This document shows, piece after piece, positions 1-5,148 of a stretch of 5,148 bases of DNA. Where the stretch lies: assembly GCA_016873405.1 (NCBI GenBank), contig VGXH01000186.1, forward strand, positions 1-5,148. Reading direction: 5' to 3'. The stretch is from a bacterium. Lineage in GTDB: Bacteria > Krumholzibacteriota > Krumholzibacteria > LZORAL124-64-63. The first letter of the stretch is position 1; each line of letters opens with the position of its first letter. Made by a program: the position numbers and the translations under genes. The notes beneath the pieces were generated by a model. That model was not told the DNA's origin. It made no database searches and saw only the letters and a list, made by a program, of their open reading frames with translations.

Positions 1-1296
1 CCCCTCCAGGATCTGCGCGTTCTTGAGCGCCGTGTTCATGCCCATGGAGACGAAGTCCTCCTGGTCGGCGGCGGCCGGGATGGACGCCACCGAGGCCGGC
101 GTGCAGAGCATCCGCTGCTCGACGATGAGGCTGTCGGCGGTGTACTGGCTGAGCATCATGCCGCTGAACATGCCGGCGCCCTTGGTCAGGAAGTCCGGCA
201 GGCCGGCGCTCAATGCCGGGTTGAGCAGGCGGTTGAGGCGGCGCTCCGAGAGCACGCTGACCATCGTGATCGCCTGGCCGGCCATCTCCATCGGCAGCGA
301 GACGGGCGAGCCCTGGAAGTTGGCGCCGGTCTGCGTGGCGCCGGTCTCGGGGAAGAAGATGGGGTTGTCGCCGACGCCGTTCAGCTCGATCTCGACCTGG
401 CTGCGGGCGAAGGCCACGGCGTCGTGCGCGGCGCCGATCACCTGCGGCGTGGAGCGCATCGAGTAGGCGTCCTGGACGCGGGTCTTGACCTTGCCGCTGG
501 CCAGGTCGCTGCCCTCCATGCAGCGGCGGATGGCCGCCGCGCTGCGCATGGCGCCGCGGAACCCGCGCACCGCGTGCAGGGGCGCCTGGTACGGCTTCAG
601 GTTGGCCAGCAGCGCCTCCAGCGACATCGCGGCGGCGATCTCCGCCTGCTTGAGCCAGCGCTCCATGTCGTGGATGTGCAGCGCGCTCATCGCCGTCAGC
701 AGGTTCGAGCCGTTGATGGTCGCCAGCCCGTCGCGCGCCTCCAGGCCGGGCGCGGCGATGCCGGCTCGCCGCAGCGCCTCGGCGCCCGGCAGCAGTTCGC
801 CGCGGTGCCAGGCCTGGCCTTCGCCCATCAGCAGCAGCGCGATCTGCGACATGGGCGCCAGGTCGCCGCAGGCGCCGACCGAGCCTTTCTGGCAGACGTA
901 CGGCGTGACGCCGCGATTGAGCATCTCGACCAGGCAGAGCGTGATCTCGGGGCGGCAGCCGGAACGGCCGTGCGCGTGCACGTTGACGCGGCCGGCCATG
1001 GCGCCGCGCACGTAGGCGAGAGGGGCGGGCTCGCCGATGCCGGCGGCGTGGTTGTAGATCAGGTAGCGCTGGAAGTCGCGCACCTGCTCGTCGTCGAGGA
1101 TGATCTCGCTGAACTCGCCGATGCCCGTGTTGATGCCGTACATGACCTCGTGCGCCTCGATCTTGCGCTCGACCAGGGCGCGGCAGGCCTTGATGCGCTC
1201 CAGCGCCTCCGGCGCCAGCTCGACGGCTTCGCCGTCGCGCGCGATGCGGGAGAGGGCCTCGATGGTCAGGTGGCGGCCGTCCAGCACGATCGACAT
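1..1296 (-). CDS. hutH: Histidine ammonia-lyase-like MIO enzyme, C-terminus cut by window edge
   Basis: The MIO ammonia-lyase/aminomutase family removes ammonia from His, Tyr or Phe, or shifts it, in the cytoplasm. The reading frame is open from ATG 1296 to the left edge (432 codons). P. putida HutH has about 510 residues, so roughly 75-80 are missing. Conserved sites match HutH numbering closely: catalytic Tyr53 (YGINTG), His83 (YNHAAGIG), the MIO loop at 137-149 (KGSVGACGDLAPM), Asn195 (INGS), Gln275, Tyr278, Arg281 (SMRSTPQ), Phe327 (NFQG) and Glu413 (DQEDFVSMG). His83 plus Glu413 favour histidine as substrate, since tyrosine enzymes usually have Gln at the latter position. However, Asn82 (usually Ser) and Phe415 (usually His) leave a tyrosine lyase or an aminomutase possible. 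The oddity is Cys143 in the MIO triad, normally Ser. The start is supported by a strong GGAGG. No hutU, hutI or hutG is visible. Family call is secure; substrate is inference. Confidence 0.88.
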   Translation of the reverse strand, partial: MSIVLDGRHLTIEALSRIARDGEAVELAPEALERIKACRALVERKIEAHEVMYGINTGIGEFSEIILDDEQVRDFQRYLIYNHAAGIGEPAPLAYVRGAMAGRVNVHAHGRSGCRPEITLCLVEMLNRGVTPYVCQKGSVGACGDLAPMSQIALLLMGEGQAWHRGELLPGAEALRRAGIAAPGLEARDGLATINGSNLLTAMSALHIHDMERWLKQAEIAAAMSLEALLANLKPYQAPLHAVRGFRGAMRSAAAIRRCMEGSDLASGKVKTRVQDAYSMRSTPQVIGAAHDAVAFARSQVEIELNGVGDNPIFFPETGATQTGANFQGSPVSLPMEMAGQAITMVSVLSERRLNRLLNPALSAGLPDFLTKGAGMFSGMMLSQYTADSLIVEQRMLCTPASVASIPAAADQEDFVSMGMNTALKNAQILEG

Positions 1297-1301
1297 GGGG
1301 G

Positions 1302-1308
1302 TTCCTCC
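1302..1308 (-). promoter_or_regulatory. Strong Shine-Dalgarno site of the ammonia-lyase gene
   Basis: On the minus strand the sequence reads GGAGGAA, ending five bases before the ATG at 1296; the GGAGG core is seven bases from it. This is close to a perfect anti-16S match at ideal spacing, and it fixes the start of the ammonia-lyase. I could not find a convincing -35/-10 pair for this gene in the spacer. Confidence 0.8.
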
Positions 1309-1359
1309 GGGTGGGCACGGGTCCTTGCGACCTCTCCAAGGTGGAACCGCCCGGCGAAC

Positions 1360-1388
1360 TTGTCCAGCCGCGACCAGCGGTGTAAGAT
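1360..1388 (+). promoter_or_regulatory. Candidate sigma-70-type promoter for gmd
   Basis: TTGTCC (1360-1365) and TAAGAT (1383-1388) are separated by exactly 17 bases, each matching the consensus hexamer at 4 of 6 positions. Transcription would start near 1395, giving a leader of about 39 bases before the gmd ATG. The match is moderate, but it lies at the right distance in a GC-rich spacer where AT-rich hexamers are scarce. The promoter assignment is inference. Confidence 0.4.
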
Positions 1389-1424
1389 GGGGAGCGGAAC
1401 GGTCCCCCAACGATCCGCGGAGCT

Positions 1425-1428
1425 GGAG
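1425..1428 (+). promoter_or_regulatory. Ribosome binding site of gmd
   Basis: GGAG lies five bases before the ATG at 1434. It supports this start, which also puts the NADP-binding glycine motif at the N-terminal position usual for the family. Confidence 0.65.
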
Positions 1429-1433
1429 ACACC

Positions 1434-2396
1434 ATGGCCAAGAGAGCGCTGATCACCGGTATCACCGGCCAGGACGGGTCGTACCTGGCGGAGCTGCTGC
1501 TGGAGCAGGGCTACCAGGTCTGGGGAATGGTCCGCCGCTCCAGCACCGAGACGTCCGGGCGCATCGACCACCTCAAGGACCGGATCTCGTTCCTGCAGGC
1601 CGACCTGTTGGACCAGGCGTCGCTGACGAAGGCGGTCGAGGCGGCCGCCCCGGACGAGATCTACAACCTGGCCGCCCAGTCGTTCGTGCCCACCAGCTGG
1701 GCCCAGCCCACCCTGACCGGGCAGTTCACCGGCCTGGGCGTCTCGCGCGTGCTGGAGGCCATGCGGCAGGTGGCGCCGAAGGCCCGCTTCTACCAGGCCA
1801 GCAGCAGCGAGATGTTCGGCAAGGTGCGCGAGGAGCCCCAGACCGAGCTGACCCCGTTCCACCCCCGCAGTCCCTACGCGGTGGCCAAGACCTACGGCCA
1901 TCACATCACGGTCAACTACCGCGAGAGCTACGGCCTGTTCGCCGTCTCGGGCATCCTCTTCAACCACGAGAGTCCCCGCCGCGGCCTCGAGTTCGTCACG
2001 CGCAAGATCTCGCACGGGGTGGCGGCCATCAAGACCGGCCGCGCCCGCGAGCTGCTGCTGGGCAACCTCGACGCCCAGCGCGACTGGGGCTACGCCGGCG
2101 ACTACGTGCGGGCGATGTGGCTGATGATGCAGCACGACGAGCCCGACGACTTCGTCGTGGCCACGGGCGAGAACCACTCGGTGCGGGAGTTCGTCGAGAT
2201 CGCCTTCGCGCACGCCGGGCTGGACTGGGAGCGCCACGTCAGGCAGGATGAGCGCTACCTGCGGCCGGCCGAGGTGGACCACCTGCGCGGGGACGCCTCG
2301 AAAGCCCGGCGCGTCCTGGGCTGGGCGCCGACCATCACCTTCCCGGAGCTCGTGCGCATGATGGTCGACGCCGATCTGGCGCTGCTGGGCGACTGA
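1434..2396 (+). CDS. gmd: GDP-mannose 4,6-dehydratase
   Basis: Converts GDP-D-mannose to GDP-4-keto-6-deoxy-D-mannose, the branch-point precursor of GDP-fucose, GDP-rhamnose and GDP-perosamine used in surface polysaccharides; cytoplasmic, NADP-dependent. The 320-residue protein is an extended short-chain dehydrogenase. Its Rossmann motif GITGQDG has glycines at 9, 12 and 15, followed by Arg34-Arg35 suited to the NADP 2'-phosphate. The catalytic set is Ser124 (QASSSEMFG; Thr in E. coli Gmd), Glu126, Tyr148 and Lys152 (YAVAK). Family signatures NHESPRRG (177-184) and [16 protein letters not shown] (210-225) separate it from other NDP-sugar dehydratases. It is shorter than the ~373-residue E. 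coli enzyme but fits the common short bacterial form. It appears monocistronic: the downstream gene faces it across 40 bases, and no fcl, rmd or per gene adjoins it. Recognition is confident. Confidence 0.96.
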   Translation: MAKRALITGITGQDGSYLAELLLEQGYQVWGMVRRSSTETSGRIDHLKDRISFLQADLLDQASLTKAVEAAAPDEIYNLAAQSFVPTSWAQPTLTGQFTGLGVSRVLEAMRQVAPKARFYQASSSEMFGKVREEPQTELTPFHPRSPYAVAKTYGHHITVNYRESYGLFAVSGILFNHESPRRGLEFVTRKISHGVAAIKTGRARELLLGNLDAQRDWGYAGDYVRAMWLMMQHDEPDDFVVATGENHSVREFVEIAFAHAGLDWERHVRQDERYLRPAEVDHLRGDASKARRVLGWAPTITFPELVRMMVDADLALLGD

Positions 2397-2436
2397 CTCC
2401 GGCCGACCTCACCCGGATTCCCGCGATCGTTCCCGT

Positions 2437-3342
2437 TCAGTGCTGGAACTGGTAACCGGCGGTCACGCCGTACGCCATCAGCACGCTCGCCAGCATCACC
2501 GGCTGTTCCAGCATGATGTAGTGGCCGGTCCGTCCGAAGCGCTTGAAGCTCAGGGAGCGCGCCTGGTCGAAGCCGTAGGCGGCCAGCATCGGCTGCGTCT
2601 GATCCGGGTCGGGGAACATCAGTTCGCTGCCGATCACCAGCAGGGGCACCGACAGCGTCCGCAGTCGCGCGGTCAGGTCGAAGTCGAAGCTGGACATCAG
2701 CAGCGAGACGAACGTCGCCGCGTGCGTGCGCAGGGCCATGTCCAGGATGTGCTGCGAGATCTCGTCGTCGGGGCTCATCAGCGAGTACCGCTCGCCGACG
2801 AAGCGGTCGTAGTCCTCCATCAGCCGGCGGCCCACGTCCAGCTTCTGTTCGTCGTTCGCCAGCTGGCGCGGCGCGGTGTCGATCAGGATGAGGCGATGGA
2901 TCTCGCCCGGATGGTCCAGCGCGTACTGCAGGGCCACCATCCCGCCCAGCCCGTGACCGACCAGGGTCGGGTAGGACAGGCCGCTCTGGCGCAGGTACTC
3001 GCCCAGGCGCCTGGCCTCCGACTCCACCGTGGGGTCCGGCACGGGCTGCGTCCGGCCGTGCCCCGCCAGCTCGAACTGCCCCACCTTGAACGTGCCCACG
3101 AGGTAGGGGACCAGCCCGTCCCATTCCCTGGCCGCGCCGCCCAGGCCGTGGATCAGCACCATCTCGAAGCTGGGCTGGGCGTCCGGTTTCAGTTGCGGCA
3201 GGCGCCCGCGGGGTTCCAGCGGCGGCGGCGGGGCGTCCGCGGACTGCGCCAGGCCCGGGGCGGCGGCCGGCAAGCCCGCCAGCAGCAGGGCGACGGCGAC
3301 GGTCGCCGGGCGCGGCGCGCGACGGACGGGGCGGACGTTCAT
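2437..3342 (-). CDS. Exported alpha/beta-hydrolase-fold protein lacking the nucleophilic serine
   Basis: A 301-residue protein. Residues 1-33 look like a Sec signal peptide: a basic start (RRAPR), a hydrophobic stretch at about 13-25 and a likely cut near GLA or AQS, so the protein probably acts in the periplasm or outside. A proline-rich linker precedes an alpha/beta-hydrolase core. Visible motifs are the oxyanion HGLGG (65-69), GHGRT (94-98), the nucleophile elbow LVGHGLGG (127-134), a possible acid at Asp245 or Asp247 (FPDPD) and the catalytic His274 in TGHYIMLEQP. At elbow position 131, where the family has Ser (GxSxG), the codon is GGG, Gly. Ordinary ester or lactone hydrolysis through a serine acyl-enzyme therefore looks impossible; a binding role or a very different mechanism is inferred. 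The start is set by AAGGA and the ATGA overlap with the MBL gene, implying co-expression. The same frame stays open far upstream, but that stretch opposes real MBL coding sequence and is not used. Fold is secure, function unknown. Confidence 0.87.
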   Translation of the reverse strand: MNVRPVRRAPRPATVAVALLLAGLPAAAPGLAQSADAPPPPLEPRGRLPQLKPDAQPSFEMVLIHGLGGAAREWDGLVPYLVGTFKVGQFELAGHGRTQPVPDPTVESEARRLGEYLRQSGLSYPTLVGHGLGGMVALQYALDHPGEIHRLILIDTAPRQLANDEQKLDVGRRLMEDYDRFVGERYSLMSPDDEISQHILDMALRTHAATFVSLLMSSFDFDLTARLRTLSVPLLVIGSELMFPDPDQTQPMLAAYGFDQARSLSFKRFGRTGHYIMLEQPVMLASVLMAYGVTAGYQFQH

Positions 3343-4154
3343 GCGGAGTCCTTTCGCGGCGGGGCCGAAACCAGGTATACATCGCCGTCGCGCGCCTGTT
3401 CCACCGGCCCGGCGTACCGGCGGCCGACCAGCGCGGCCAGGTCCAGCGCGGCCGCGTTCGGGTACTGGTGGGTCAGGACGACGCGGCGCGGCGCGGCCGC
3501 GGCGCAAACCGCGGCGGCCTGCGCCGGGTTCAGGTGCCCGGGCACGTCCCAGTCGTCGGGGGTCGAGCACTCCAGGACCAGCAGGTCGCAGCCGCTCGCC
3601 GCCGCGCGCAGGCCGGGGCAGTCCTCCGTGTCGCCCGAGTAGACCAGGACGGCGCCGTCGGCGTCCAGGAAGCGCCAGCCCAGGGCCAGCTCCGACAGCC
3701 GGTCCTGGGCGTGCGAGACGGCGAACGGCTCGGCGCGCGCGCCGCCCTCGCCCACCGCCACGACGGCGCCCGGCCGCACCTCGGTCACCTCGAGAACGCG
3801 GTGGCGCGGCTGCAGCCACGAGCCGTAGATGTCCCGCAGCCGCGCCAGCAGCGCGGCCAGGCCCGGCGGGCCGAACAGGCGCAGGGGCGCCTTGCTGGCC
3901 GGCAGCGGCGAATGGACGGCGAACAGGAGGGCCACCAGGTCCCCGCTGTGGTCCGGATGCAGGTGCGACAGCAGGACCGTCTCGATGTCGTCGACGCCGC
4001 CGGGGGCATCCCCGCAGCGGACCAGCCGCACCAGCGCGCCGGGGCCGGGGTCCAGCAGCAGGCCGGTCCCGTCCACCGTCACCCAGTAGGCGGCCGGCGT
4101 GTGGGTCGGCGTGGGCACGGCGCCGCCGGCGCCCAGGATGCGAACGCGGATCAT
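3339..4154 (-). CDS. RNase Z-like metallo-beta-lactamase-fold hydrolase
   Basis: A 271-residue cytoplasmic MBL-fold protein with no signal peptide. The N-terminus MIRVRILGAGGAVPT is the usual first strand and glycine turn of RNase Z, PhnP and AtsA-like proteins. The metal-binding set is complete: His64, His66, Asp68 and His69 (SHLHPDH), His148 (VSH), Asp175 (YSGDTEDCP) and His229 (LTHQYP). His207 (GHLNP) matches the catalytic motif-V His of RNase Z. This predicts an active two-zinc phosphodiesterase-type enzyme. It is shorter than true RNase Z (about 305 residues) and I see no long exosite arm, so tRNA 3' processing is not assured; a cyclic nucleotide or other phosphodiester or ester substrate is equally possible. 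ATG 4154 is preferred over the in-frame ATG at 4205, which would add an Arg-rich extension atypical of the family. Its stop overlaps the next gene's start by four bases (ATGA). Confidence 0.88.
   Translation of the reverse strand: MIRVRILGAGGAVPTPTHTPAAYWVTVDGTGLLLDPGPGALVRLVRCGDAPGGVDDIETVLLSHLHPDHSGDLVALLFAVHSPLPASKAPLRLFGPPGLAALLARLRDIYGSWLQPRHRVLEVTEVRPGAVVAVGEGGARAEPFAVSHAQDRLSELALGWRFLDADGAVLVYSGDTEDCPGLRAAASGCDLLVLECSTPDDWDVPGHLNPAQAAAVCAAAAPRRVVLTHQYPNAAALDLAALVGRRYAGPVEQARDGDVYLVSAPPRKDSA
3349..3353 (-). promoter_or_regulatory. Ribosome binding site of the alpha/beta-hydrolase gene
   Basis: AAGGA on the minus strand sits six bases before the ATG at 3342, inside the last codons of the MBL gene. 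Together with the ATGA stop/start overlap at 3339-3342 it decides the start and suggests translational coupling of the two genes. Confidence 0.65.
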
Positions 4155-4160
4155 GCCGCC

Positions 4161-4189
4161 AATGCAACAGCTTTCCGGCGGGCCGTCAA
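4161..4189 (-). promoter_or_regulatory. Weak candidate promoter for the MBL operon, possibly leaderless
   Basis: On the minus strand TTGACG (complement of 4184-4189, 5 of 6 to the -35 consensus) is followed after 17 bases by TGCATT (complement of 4161-4166, 3 of 6 to the -10 consensus). Only six bases then separate it from the MBL ATG at 4154. Transcription would start at or next to the ATG, giving a leaderless message, which agrees with the lack of a clear Shine-Dalgarno motif there. The -10 match is poor, so this is tentative. Confidence 0.25.
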
Positions 4190-4205
4190 GGCGGCGGCGG
4201 CGCAA

Positions 4206-4227
4206 CGGGCCGGGAATCTCCGGCCCG
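4206..4227. repeat. Perfect 8-bp inverted repeat in the divergent spacer
   Basis: CGGGCCGG and CCGGCCCG flank a six-base GAATCT spacer. It lies between the candidate MBL promoter and the TPR-gene promoter, with no T-run on either side. It is therefore unlikely to be a terminator and could instead be an operator for the divergent pair or an RNA hairpin in a longer MBL leader. In DNA this GC-rich, chance is a real alternative. Confidence 0.5.
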
Positions 4228-4252
4228 CTCCGGGGTATGAGGGGCCCAAGGC

Positions 4253-4281
4253 TGGACAGTCCGCGGCGGGGTTCTTATCAT
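4253..4281 (+). promoter_or_regulatory. Sigma-70-type promoter for the TPR gene
   Basis: TGGACA (4253-4258) and TATCAT (4276-4281) are 17 bases apart, each 5 of 6 to consensus. This is the best promoter in the window. The start would be near 4288, leaving a leader of roughly 84 bases that holds an inverted repeat and the ribosome binding site. Confidence 0.6.
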
Positions 4282-4343
4282 GCGCCGGACCCCCTCGCCA
4301 CAGCGCACTCTTGGACCGCGGATCCCCCACCGGGGTCCGGACC

Positions 4344-4365
4344 GGCCGCGGACGCGGCCCCGAGG
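4344..4365 (+). promoter_or_regulatory. Leader hairpin abutting the ribosome binding site of the TPR gene
   Basis: GGCCGC (4344-4349), loop GGAC, GCGGCC (4354-4359) form a perfect 6-bp all-GC hairpin. Two bases later comes the Shine-Dalgarno motif GAGG (4362-4365), six bases before the ATG at 4372. Just upstream is a 10-base palindrome, GGTCCGGACC (4335-4344). The ribosome site itself is well placed; a regulatory role for the hairpin is inference. Confidence 0.5.
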
Positions 4366-4371
4366 CAGTTC

Positions 4372-5148
4372 ATGACCCTGCGTCGCCGCTCTCCGTCGCG
4401 GGCCTTCGCCGCCGCCGGCCTGGCCGCACTGGCCACCTTGGCCGCCCTGTGGGGCGCCGCCGCGCCGCCCGCGGCCGCCCAGGCCCCGGCCCGCGTCGAC
4501 ACCCTGGCCGACGGCACGCGCACGTTCCACTACGAGCAGGTGAACGAGCAGATGACGGCAGACGAGAAGATCGCCCTCTTGAACACGAAGCTGCTGAAGA
4601 GCCCCGCCGACGGCCGCTCCTGGAACGACCTGGGCGTGCTCCTGGCCGGCAAGGAGGACTTCCCCGCTGCGCGCGACGCGTTCATCCGCGCCGTCCAGTG
4701 CGAGAAGACCAACGGCGACTACCACCGCAACCTGGGCCTGGTGTTCGCGCGGCTGGATATGCCCGAGATGGCCGTGCTCGAGCTGGGCGAGTACCGCAAG
4801 CTCGACCAGTTCGGCGGGCGCGACTACTGGCGGCTGATCGGCTCGTCCCAGCGCAAGGCCGGCCAGATCGACGAGGCGCGCGTCACCTACCGCGAGGGGC
4901 TGGCCTCCCTGCAACCGCCCGTGGCCGAGACCTTCCGCGTCGTCCAGGCGCTCTACGAACTGGAGACCGAGGCTGCCGACGAGCAGGCGATGCGCGACCT
5001 GCTGGCCGAACAGACGCTGCCCGCCCGCGCTTTCCTGGACGGCCTGAAGGGCAAGGAGGAGCCCGAGGCCGAGGACGGGTGGCGCGAGGCGTCGGCGGTG
5101 GTCAACCACCGCGTGGCGCTGCTGGTGGACGACGGCAAGCTGATGGAG
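4372..5148 (+). CDS. Exported TPR-repeat protein, C-terminus cut by window edge
   Basis: The frame is open from ATG 4372 to the right edge (259 codons, no stop). Residues 1-38 form a Sec-type signal peptide: RRR near the start, a long Ala/Leu stretch at about 11-31 and an AQA cleavage site around 36-38. No Cys follows, so it is not a lipoprotein, and the basic start lacks a full twin-arginine motif. Three consecutive tetratricopeptide repeats are visible at about 81-114, 115-148 and 150-183. Their signature positions are kept, for example Trp84-Leu87-Gly88-Ala100-Phe104-Ala107 in the first and Leu121-Gly122-Ala134 in the second. The part after about 184 is helical-looking and charged, without a motif I recognise. 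A periplasmic or outer-membrane-associated scaffold role is inferred from the export signal and TPRs; partner unknown. It is transcribed away from the MBL operon from its own promoter. Confidence 0.85.
   Translation, partial: MTLRRRSPSRAFAAAGLAALATLAALWGAAAPPAAAQAPARVDTLADGTRTFHYEQVNEQMTADEKIALLNTKLLKSPADGRSWNDLGVLLAGKEDFPAARDAFIRAVQCEKTNGDYHRNLGLVFARLDMPEMAVLELGEYRKLDQFGGRDYWRLIGSSQRKAGQIDEARVTYREGLASLQPPVAETFRVVQALYELETEAADEQAMRDLLAEQTLPARAFLDGLKGKEEPEAEDGWREASAVVNHRVALLVDDGKLME

Noticed and set aside
1297..1433. Minus-strand TGGACA (complement of 1362-1367) as -35 of the ammonia-lyase gene.
   Set aside because: The hexamer 17 bases downstream is CACCTT, matching the -10 consensus at only two positions, so no promoter is claimed.
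424..1452. Long plus-strand open frames opposite the ammonia-lyase gene.
   Set aside because: Their Ala/Arg/Gln/His-rich translations are antisense shadows of the lyase, which carries many ordered family motifs on the minus strand.
1266..2282. Minus-strand open frame of about 338 codons opposite gmd.
   Set aside because: It has no recognisable domain and its composition is that of an antisense frame. gmd on the plus strand is unmistakable.
2397..2436. Possible bidirectional terminator in the convergent gap between gmd and the alpha/beta-hydrolase gene.
   Set aside because: Only short partial repeats are present, with no solid stem and no T-run on either strand.
3343..4167. Open frame running upstream of the alpha/beta-hydrolase start, giving an apparent 576-residue fusion protein.
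   Set aside because: It lies in a different frame of the same strand as the MBL gene, which has every metal-binding motif. The upstream translation is Arg/Gly/Ala/Pro-rich filler typical of a shadow frame in GC-rich DNA, and a signal peptide begins exactly at ATG 3342.
4155..4205. Upstream in-frame ATG at 4205 as start of the MBL protein.
   Set aside because: It would add 17 residues (MRRRRLDGPP and on) before the conserved MIRVRILGAGG start and has no family support. It stays possible only because the 4154 ATG lacks a good ribosome site.
4372..4401. Twin-arginine (Tat) signal at the start of the TPR protein.
   Set aside because: The residues RRRSPSRAF lack the hydrophobic positions right after the paired arginines expected in the Tat consensus; an ordinary Sec signal fits better.

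Overview
The window is very GC-rich, with G or C at most third codon positions. It carries five protein-coding genes packed at normal bacterial density. Two genes start with Sec-type signal peptides, Shine-Dalgarno motifs precede four of the starts, and the two readable promoters look like housekeeping sigma-factor sites. This fits a high-GC, probably Gram-negative bacterium. The sequence alone does not fix the phylum, and nothing marks the region as mobile: no transposase, integrase, tRNA, CRISPR array or rRNA is visible.

Layout, left to right. (1) Positions 1-1296, minus strand: the first 432 codons of a histidine ammonia-lyase-type MIO enzyme, whose C-terminus lies beyond the left edge. 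(2) Positions 1297-1433: a 137-base divergent spacer with a plausible promoter for the rightward gene. (3) Positions 1434-2396, plus strand: a complete GDP-mannose 4,6-dehydratase (gmd). (4) Positions 2397-2436: a 40-base convergent gap. (5) Positions 4154-2437, minus strand: a two-gene operon. An RNase Z-like metallo-beta-lactamase-fold hydrolase is followed, through a 4-base ATGA overlap, by an exported alpha/beta-hydrolase-fold protein. (6) Positions 4155-4371: a 217-base divergent spacer with a good sigma-70-like promoter and two perfect inverted repeats. (7) From 4372 to the right edge, plus strand: the first 259 codons of an exported TPR protein.

The genes do not form one obvious pathway. 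gmd would feed GDP-4-keto-6-deoxymannose into surface-sugar synthesis (GDP-fucose, GDP-rhamnose or GDP-perosamine type), but no partner enzyme lies beside it. The ammonia-lyase has no hut neighbours in view. The only pair with clear linkage is the MBL hydrolase and the alpha/beta-hydrolase protein.

Two points deserve a second look. The ammonia-lyase has Ala-Cys-Gly where the usual MIO-forming triad is Ala-Ser-Gly. The alpha/beta-hydrolase protein has Gly where the nucleophilic Ser should stand (GHGLGG instead of GHSLGG), although its oxyanion motif and catalytic His are kept. I found no convincing sign of a wholly new multi-gene system.
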